A DNA stretch of 64,000 nucleotides from Chloranthus sessilifolius (lineage: Eukaryota; Streptophyta; Magnoliopsida; Chloranthales; Chloranthaceae), in the NCBI GenBank assembly GCA_021018995.1, contig CM037597.1:36272936-36336935 (forward strand). Direction: 5' to 3'. The translations under genes were made by a program, and so were the position numbers. The notes under the pieces were generated by a model. The model saw only the letters and a program-made list of their open reading frames with translations, was not told the origin of the DNA and made no database searches. Positions 58,953 to 64,000 of the stretch are shown one piece after another. Within the stretch, counting starts at the first letter, position 1. Each line of letters starts with the position of its first letter.

Positions 58953-59639
58953 TTTGCTCCGAGAGATGATTCGAACGGTGAAGGTGGGACAAGTGCGACT
59001 GATGCGTCAGGGGTAGATCCCTCCGTGCTAGCCCTTCTGGTGCGAGTCCCTCGGGCGAGGGCTCCTCTGGTGTTGGTCCGTCGGGTACCTCCCATACCGG
59101 TATCCCTGGTGGCGATCCACCAATGGTTTACAGGACCTTCCGATGCCTAGATGATAGCTTCTTTTTGGGCCTCTCGGCTGATGTGGATAGACAAGCACGG
59201 CTCTCTGCTGAAGTGGCCCGTGTCCCTCCTCCTGAGGTGATCCTAGGGGTAAGTCTTCTGACGACCCATCTCTTTTTGTTTCGGTCTCCTTTTGCACATG
59301 TTTTATGATTGCCTTGATAGCTAATATCGGATCTTTCTGAACATAGGACTGTAACTCGGCCATGGAGTATGCGTCGTATCATCGCCACATTGCGGAGCTC
59401 AAGGAGGTGGAGACGGTGAGTACCTTACTGCTCTGCTTCTCCCATCTGCTTCATTATTATTTGTCCCTTAACTGATCTTAACTCTTGATTTTGACCATGC
59501 CTTACAGCGTGCCCGTGCCAAGTAGTCGCGCTTTTTGCTTAGTAGGATTTCGCAGGCATGATATCGGGTGGGGGACATGCCGAATTTTCAGAGCTCCTCT
59601 CGTCGTCAGAAGAAGTCAAAGGGCGCGGGCAAGGAATAG
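58953..59639 (+). pseudogene. PMD unit, C-terminal tail blocks
   Basis: After a TTTGTTCACAG border come an acidic Ser/Gly-rich tail (FAPRDDSNGEGGTSATDASG), a short coiled-coil-like block (AMEYASYHRHIAELKEVET) ending at a GTGAGT border, and a final basic block (NFQSSSRRQKKSKGAGKE) closing at 59639. Two short intron-like stretches separate them. PMD proteins often have such a low-complexity tail. Confidence 0.5.
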
Positions 59640-60012
59640 GCTTTAGTTTCTGCCTTTAAAACTCAGTGCTCTTGGGATTGGACTTGAATCTTTTTGTTTA
59701 TACAATTTTTCTTGGGGTGGATGATGTGACACTTTGGATGATATATTTTTTTTAGAAAATATATTTAGTGCTTTTGTTTAGATTTTATGCCATGGTTTCC
59801 TTGCCCCATATCTATTTTTCTGCAGGACGTGTCTGCCAAATGCTCTCAGAAAGCAACTTTTTGGGTCGCATGCCTTAATGTAGGATCAATCCTGCACATA
59901 AACAAAGTAATTCCCAAACCGTTAGTGATCGGAAGCATAGATATAGAAAACAAAAAGGGTGAAAGTCCCCCGAGTTAGATCCCGAGATGGCTGGGGAGGG
60001 GGGATCTTTAGT
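59640..60012. other. Spacer between the two antisense units
   Basis: No coding motif. It includes a T-rich stretch that may hold the polyadenylation region of the PMD unit. Confidence 0.4.
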
Positions 60013-60148
60013 CTGGCACAATTAATAGTTGCGCCACGCTAAATCCCAGGGAATTTGTACTGGCGCAACTATTAGTTGCGCCAGGCAAAAATGGGGACAA
60101 AATGCATTGGCGCAACTAATAGTTAACTTAACAGGGCTCCTTATATAC
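60013..60148 (+). promoter_or_regulatory. 25-bp palindrome cluster 3 plus TATA box, upstream of DUF7745 unit
   Basis: Three copies of the palindromic word (60013-60037, 60060-60084, 60106-60130) are followed ten bases later by CTTATATAC (60140-60148), a good TATA box, and by an ATG at 60273. The second copy is a perfect match to the consensus. Spacing of about 46-47 bp is like cluster 2. Promoter function is inferred. Confidence 0.65.
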
Positions 60149-60272
60149 CCAAAACTTATCCCTTTTCAGTTTGACTTGGCCCCTTTGACCGATTCTATTT
60201 GCTCTTGCTTTTCCAAGGTGGCTCAATCACCATACATCGATTTTTATCTTCTCAAAAGATCTTTGTACGTCT

Positions 60273-61426
60273 ATGGACCCACTTTGCAACCCTCCCTTAT
60301 GTGGAGGGCTCGGAGCCAATTTACCCCCTTCCATGGGCTTGGGGCCCAAATTTCTAACAGCTTGGTTTGCGAGCTTGAATGAGAGTGACCTCGCCGACTT
60401 GGAGTGCCTTGGGCTATCTCGCCTTCCTTCCTTTCTTGAGGTTCCTCCACGGTGGGACCTCCTTTACGCTGCTGCTTCATTTTGGGATGTAAATTTCCAT
60501 GTATTCCGTTTTGGGAAGCGGAAGCTAACCCCAACCCTTGAGGAGCTATCCAATCTCTCCGGCCTAAAGATTCATAGGGACCTTGTAAGACTCACGCCTT
60601 ACCCGGGCTACTCCAAATCCATTCACCTTACTCTCGGTTTGAAGAAACTTGAGTATGAGAAAAGTCTCATTGGGGGACCCACAAGGTGTTCGCTAAAATT
60701 CCTCAAAGAACTTTTTAGTGACAAAAGTCTCCAAAAACTACAGGTTAGGAAAAATTTTAACGCAAAAGCTTTAGCTGTTGGTCTTATCTCAGAAATCCTC
60801 TTCTTTATCGGTGGGAGAGCTTCTCCTTGGAAATTTACGATATTTTGACCGAGTTAGAGGCGGGCCGATCTATGATGCATTTGGTGCTTGCCGAGCTATA
60901 TCGGTGCCTTGATGCGTTTGTTTTGGGCAAGGTGGAGGGCCTTCGAGGGTGTCCTTTACTGCTTTAGATTTGGTTGTGCAAGCATCTCACTATCTTGAGG
61001 CCCTTGCCCTGCTTTTATATTGCCCGAGGTGAAGCGGCTCAGTGCTTTTTGGGTAGGTGTCACTTGCTTCCGCAGGGTGACTTGTCAGTTTTGAAGCTTT
61101 GGTTGACCGACGCTGAGCTGACATGGAGGTTTCCTTAGTTGGACCGGACCTTCCCAGTAGTTCGCTCTAGAGACCATGAGGGCATCACCCTCCTAGGATT
61201 GACTGGCAGCACCTTCTACTTCCTATTTTGGATGTTGCGTCAGTTTGGTTGCTCTCAGCAGGTGCCTTGCAAGGCCAAACCCCCTTTATATGACTTGATC
61301 TTTTCTAGGGGGTCCTCTGGAGACATAGATCAAATTGCTACTCTTTGGGGGATGCATCAGTTGACACTGATGTGTGATATGGAGCAGGGAGATTCGAGTC
61401 AGTCTTCTCTTGAGTACGAGGCCTGA
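60273..61426 (+). pseudogene. DUF7745-like antisense unit
   Basis: The first block (60273-60848) has LTAWFASLNESDLADLECLG, RWDLLYAAASFWDVNFHVFR and FGKRKLTPTLEELSNLSGLK. These are characteristic of DUF7745, a plant family of unknown function common in retroelement surroundings. Later blocks include KAPLYDL-like residues and, at 61139-61426, FPVVRSRDHEGITLLGLTGS and FYFLFWMLRQFGCSQQVP, the conserved second half. It lies downstream of the TATA box at 60140. It is broken. Confidence 0.7.
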
Positions 61427-61761
61427 CTATTGACCGAGCAACCTGTTGCTGATGGCCTAGATTTAGCAGAGATCATTGACCCTGGCCAAAGAAGGAGACG
61501 GTACTACGAGCCCATATCGAGCTACTGGTGGACGAGTAGAGGGTCCTGCAAGAACTTTTGTCACAAGAAAAAGTCAGAGCAGAAATAGCAGAGCGCGAGG
61601 TCCTTCGTTTGAGAGGATCCTTGAGTGTCGCCTTTGGAGCCGCCGATTCTTCTCGGAAGAGGTATAAGAGCTTGCATGGTCGCTGGTTGACCGAGCGGAA
61701 TGTCTGAGAAGATGACCTTCTTGCTGAGATTAGCGCATTGAAGCGTGAGCTGGGCCGCTAA
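61427..61761 (+). pseudogene. DUF7745 unit, coiled-coil tail
   Basis: A Glu/Arg/Leu-rich stretch (VLQELLSQEKVRAEIAEREV, then LRLRGSLSVAFGAADSSRK) ends with a heptad-like EISALKRELGR near 61760. DUF7745 proteins commonly end in a coiled coil. Confidence 0.6.
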
Positions 61762-62390
61762 CTCCTTCCTGCACACATAACTTTTGCACAGATTAGATAC
61801 ACAAAAAAAGGAGTGTAAAAACTCCTTTACAGATACACCAACAATTTCTTGGTATATATATTTTCTTTATGTTTTTTGTTGTTGTTTTTTTTTGTTTTTG
61901 TAAAAAGGGAAAGAAAGGAGGCTAGTCATCACACCGGCTATTTTTTTGGGATGTGATGTAAGCGGTGCATTTGTAAAAGAAGGGAAATTATTATATGCAT
62001 AGACTCTCTTTCTTTGTTCTTTCAGTTTTGTGTATTCTCTCTCTCTTTTATTTTGGGTGTGGTGCCCTGATTACTGGGTGAGATCTCGAGTCCTCTTTTG
62101 AGTATGGTCGAACCCATTTTCTATGGTTGGGCCTGAGTGAATTTTAGCAGTTTCACCAAGGCCGAAACATCAATCCATTTGGATTGGGTCAAACCTTTCT
62201 CCTTACCTGGGGTCATGCATTTGGAAAAGCAGTTTCACAAAGATAACTTTGGTCGGGGCCTGATTCGAACTAGCATGAGCGGCCCAAAAAGGGGACCAGG
62301 GAGAGTAACCAAGAGGGCTCCTTAACCAATCATTTCAAACCTTTCCTCTTTTTCTTTTTCTTTTTTTTCTCTCACTTTTTTAGTTTATCT
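61762..62390. other. No gene recognised
   Basis: T-rich stretches and mixed sequence after the DUF7745 unit. Presumably its 3' end and the start of the Tat 3' region. Confidence 0.4.
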
Positions 62391-62394
62391 CCTT

Positions 62395-62545
62395 TTTTAC
62401 CCGTGGTGCCCTTTCAGGTTTTCACCACGTCCATGGGTTTAGCTCTCTTACCCCAAGCGCCCTTTCGGGTTTTCACCTGGTCCGTGCAAACTCGCTGTTT
62501 TTACCCGTAGCACCCTTTTGGGTTTTCACCACGTCCATCTTGCTT
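62395..62545. repeat. Tandem repeat of CCCTTTCGGGTTTTCACC units
   Basis: Three units of about 55-60 bp carry TTTTTACCCGTRGYRCCCTT, then GGGTTTTCACCACGTCCAT. The reverse complement (GTGAAAACCCGAAAGGGCGC) is a phrase I associate with 3' regions of Tat elements. Confidence 0.75.
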
Positions 62546-63156
62546 TGAGCTTGTATTTTTTTTTTTTTTTTTCTTTTTTTATTTTTTTCATTTCTTTTTT
62601 CAATAGCCATGACATGGACGTCGATTCCATCATAGCCGGTTGGATGGGCTTCTGGTGTCATCTCATAACTCGGCATGTGTTGACTTAACAAATATTATGA
62701 CTGCTTGTAAACCTAAAAGAGGGCTTTCTTCAGGGTGTAGCTTGGCCATGGGTTAGGTTAGGATTTGAAGGTATGTCAGGCTAAAAGGGTTTCCTTGATA
62801 CGGCTTCAGTTTTCTCAACATACTTTCTTCCTTGGGGTTTTTACTGTACATGTCTCGTGATTCTTCTAGATTTTTTTTGTTCTTTTTGCTCCATTTCAGG
62901 CAATCTCTTTTTGAGATTTTACTTTTTTGATTTTTTTTTGGATTTTCATAGTAACTTTACTTCCCCCTTTTTTTGTATATGTACGCACACATTTCTTTTT
63001 GGGGAAGGGGGTTATTGAAAGAAAGGCCCAGGCTCAAATGGGGTAACAAAGGATATCATCATTTTTAGGGATGCTTTTTTGGCTATTGTGTTTGGAATGA
63101 TGGCCTCTTTTGGGTGGTTCTTAAGCAGTCACATATCTGTTTCACCAATACTTACC
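62546..63156. other. Tat 3' region, no gene
   Basis: Long T runs and mixed sequence directly downstream (minus sense) of integrase. No coding motif. Confidence 0.4.
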
Positions 63157-64000
63157 TTATCGCGGTAGACTAAGCATAGAACCGTCGGACGTATCCAGCA
63201 TTGATGGGCTCAGGAAGATGATCTCCGTCCATGGTAGCGAGGCGGATGGTGTATCCTGGTAGCACCTTTCGAACGACGTAGGTCCTTCCCAGTTCGGCTT
63301 GAACTTCCCTCTCGGATCGACATGGAGGGATGGGAAGATCTTCTTCAGCACAGTGTCTCCTACTTTTAGATCTCGACCGCGAACATGTTTATTGTAAGCA
63401 CGTGCGATTTGCCCTTGGTAAACTTGAGTATGGCACAAGGCTTGGAGTCTCTTCTCATCTAATAAGTTCAATTGTTTGAAGGGGGACCTCTTTCTCTCTG
63501 CATCAGGTAAACCTGATTCTATGAGGATTCAGAGTGAGGGTACTTTAACCTCAACCGGTAGGACAGCCTTGGTTCCATACACGAGGGAGAATGGTGTAGC
63601 CCCTATAGCGGTACAAATCGACGTTCTATAGGCTCACAAAGCAAACGGTAACATTTCGCTCCAATCTTGGTAAGTGACGACCATTTTCTCAAGGATGCGG
63701 ACGACCGTCTTGTTAGCAGCTTCCAGAGCTCCATTAATTTGAGGCCGATAACATGATGAGCGATGGTGCTTGATCTTGTATTGGTCATAGAAGGCTCGAA
63801 TGTGCTTATTAATAAAATTGGGGCTATTGTCTGTGATGATATCCTTGGGTACTCCAAATCAGCACGCAATAGTACTGTTGAGGAACTTCTCGACGTGACT
63901 AGCTATGATGTTAGCATATGATATCGCTTTTACCCACTTGGTAAAGTATTCAATGGTGACGAGGATGAACCGATGCTCGTTTGATGCTTTCGGATTAATC
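63157..64000 (-). pseudogene. Tat-lineage integrase, C-terminal part, cut by window edge
   Basis: The minus strand shows the end of the catalytic core with HHRSSCYRP and GALEAANK (the glutamate of the DDE triad) near 63720-63760, then LPFAL. The C-terminal domain has MNLLDEKRLQALCHTQVYQG, RAYNKHVRGRDLKVGDTVLK and DPRGKFKPNWEGP (63157-63471). These match Tat-lineage integrases, whose usual form is 'LDEKR..A...YQ.RIARAFNKKVRPR' followed by 'DPRGKF.PNWEGP'. It is broken. Confidence 0.85.

Larger units (their letters stand above)
39619..64000 (-). mobile_element. Giant Tat-lineage element with antisense genes, runs off right edge
   Basis: On the minus strand integrase enters from the right edge (64000-63157). 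A long 3' region follows, then a polypurine tract (41392-41377) and the 3' LTR (41376 to about 39619). On the opposite strand this 3' region carries a PMD-like gene and a DUF7745-like gene. Tat-lineage elements are known for long 3' regions that may include antisense reading frames. A whole Athila element (45047-57882) is inserted in it. Without the insert, the part visible here is about 11.5 kb. It is broken. Confidence 0.7.

Noticed and set aside
58299-59388. Several minus-strand frames opposite the PMD tail blocks
   Set aside because: They are shadows of the plus-strand PMD coding blocks; the plus strand shows the conserved domain and the border signals.
63603-63869. Minus-strand frame of 88 codons as a separate gene
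   Set aside because: It is an alternative frame over Tat integrase; the integrase motifs lie in a neighbouring frame.

Overview
The window is a retrotransposon-dominated stretch of a flowering-plant nuclear genome. It holds Ty3/gypsy elements of the Athila, Tat and chromovirus (Tekay-like) kinds, a Ty1/copia element, a solo LTR, a gag-only LTR element and a Mutator-type MITE, and they sit inside or against one another. I see no intact conventional host gene, no rRNA or tRNA gene and no CRISPR array. The species cannot be named from sequence alone.

Left part. An Athila-type element lies on the minus strand at 1-5117 and runs off the left edge. It abuts 5118-~12880, read as the 3' part of a plus-strand Tat-like element whose 3' LTR starts at 10241. 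In that body are two minus-strand promoter-like cassettes (TATA boxes at 5316-5325 and 7636-7645), each with reiterated CGCGC words just upstream. A second gypsy 3' LTR edge lies at 13363. A solo LTR at 14358-16729 has a perfect TTAAT target duplication.

Middle part. A minus-strand chromovirus-like element (about 17.3-23.6 kb) has a 2.5-kb 5' LTR, gag-PR-RT-RH remains and extra zinc-knuckle modules. A plus-strand relative at 23755-31395 has a perfect CTAGG target duplication. It sits beside a minus-strand Ty1/copia element (31401-37937), which itself holds a gag-only LTR element (33253-35895). A 386-bp Mutator-like MITE (37950-38335) with a perfect 9-bp target duplication follows directly.

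Right part. A very large minus-strand Tat-lineage element occupies about 39.6 kb to the right edge. Its LTR is at ~39619-41376 and its integrase enters at 63.1-64.0 kb. Between them, on the opposite strand, are two gene-like units: a multi-block plant-mobile-domain (PMD) gene and a DUF7745-like gene. The PMD unit is split by a complete Athila element (45047-57882, both LTRs, CATAT/CCTAT target duplication).

The most interesting observation is a near-palindromic 25-bp word (CTGGCGCAACTA, one A/T, TAGTTGCGCCAG). It recurs in three clusters: in the U3 of the Tat LTR, just upstream of the PMD unit, and just upstream of the DUF7745 unit. In the last two cases the cluster ends 10-16 bp before a TATA-like box. 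This looks like a shared cis element for the LTR promoter and the two antisense genes. Several unrelated LTR families in the window also carry their own clusters of CpG-containing, often palindromic words upstream of the promoter. All LTR elements here are broken fossils; where two LTRs can be compared they differ by roughly 7-8 percent by eye.
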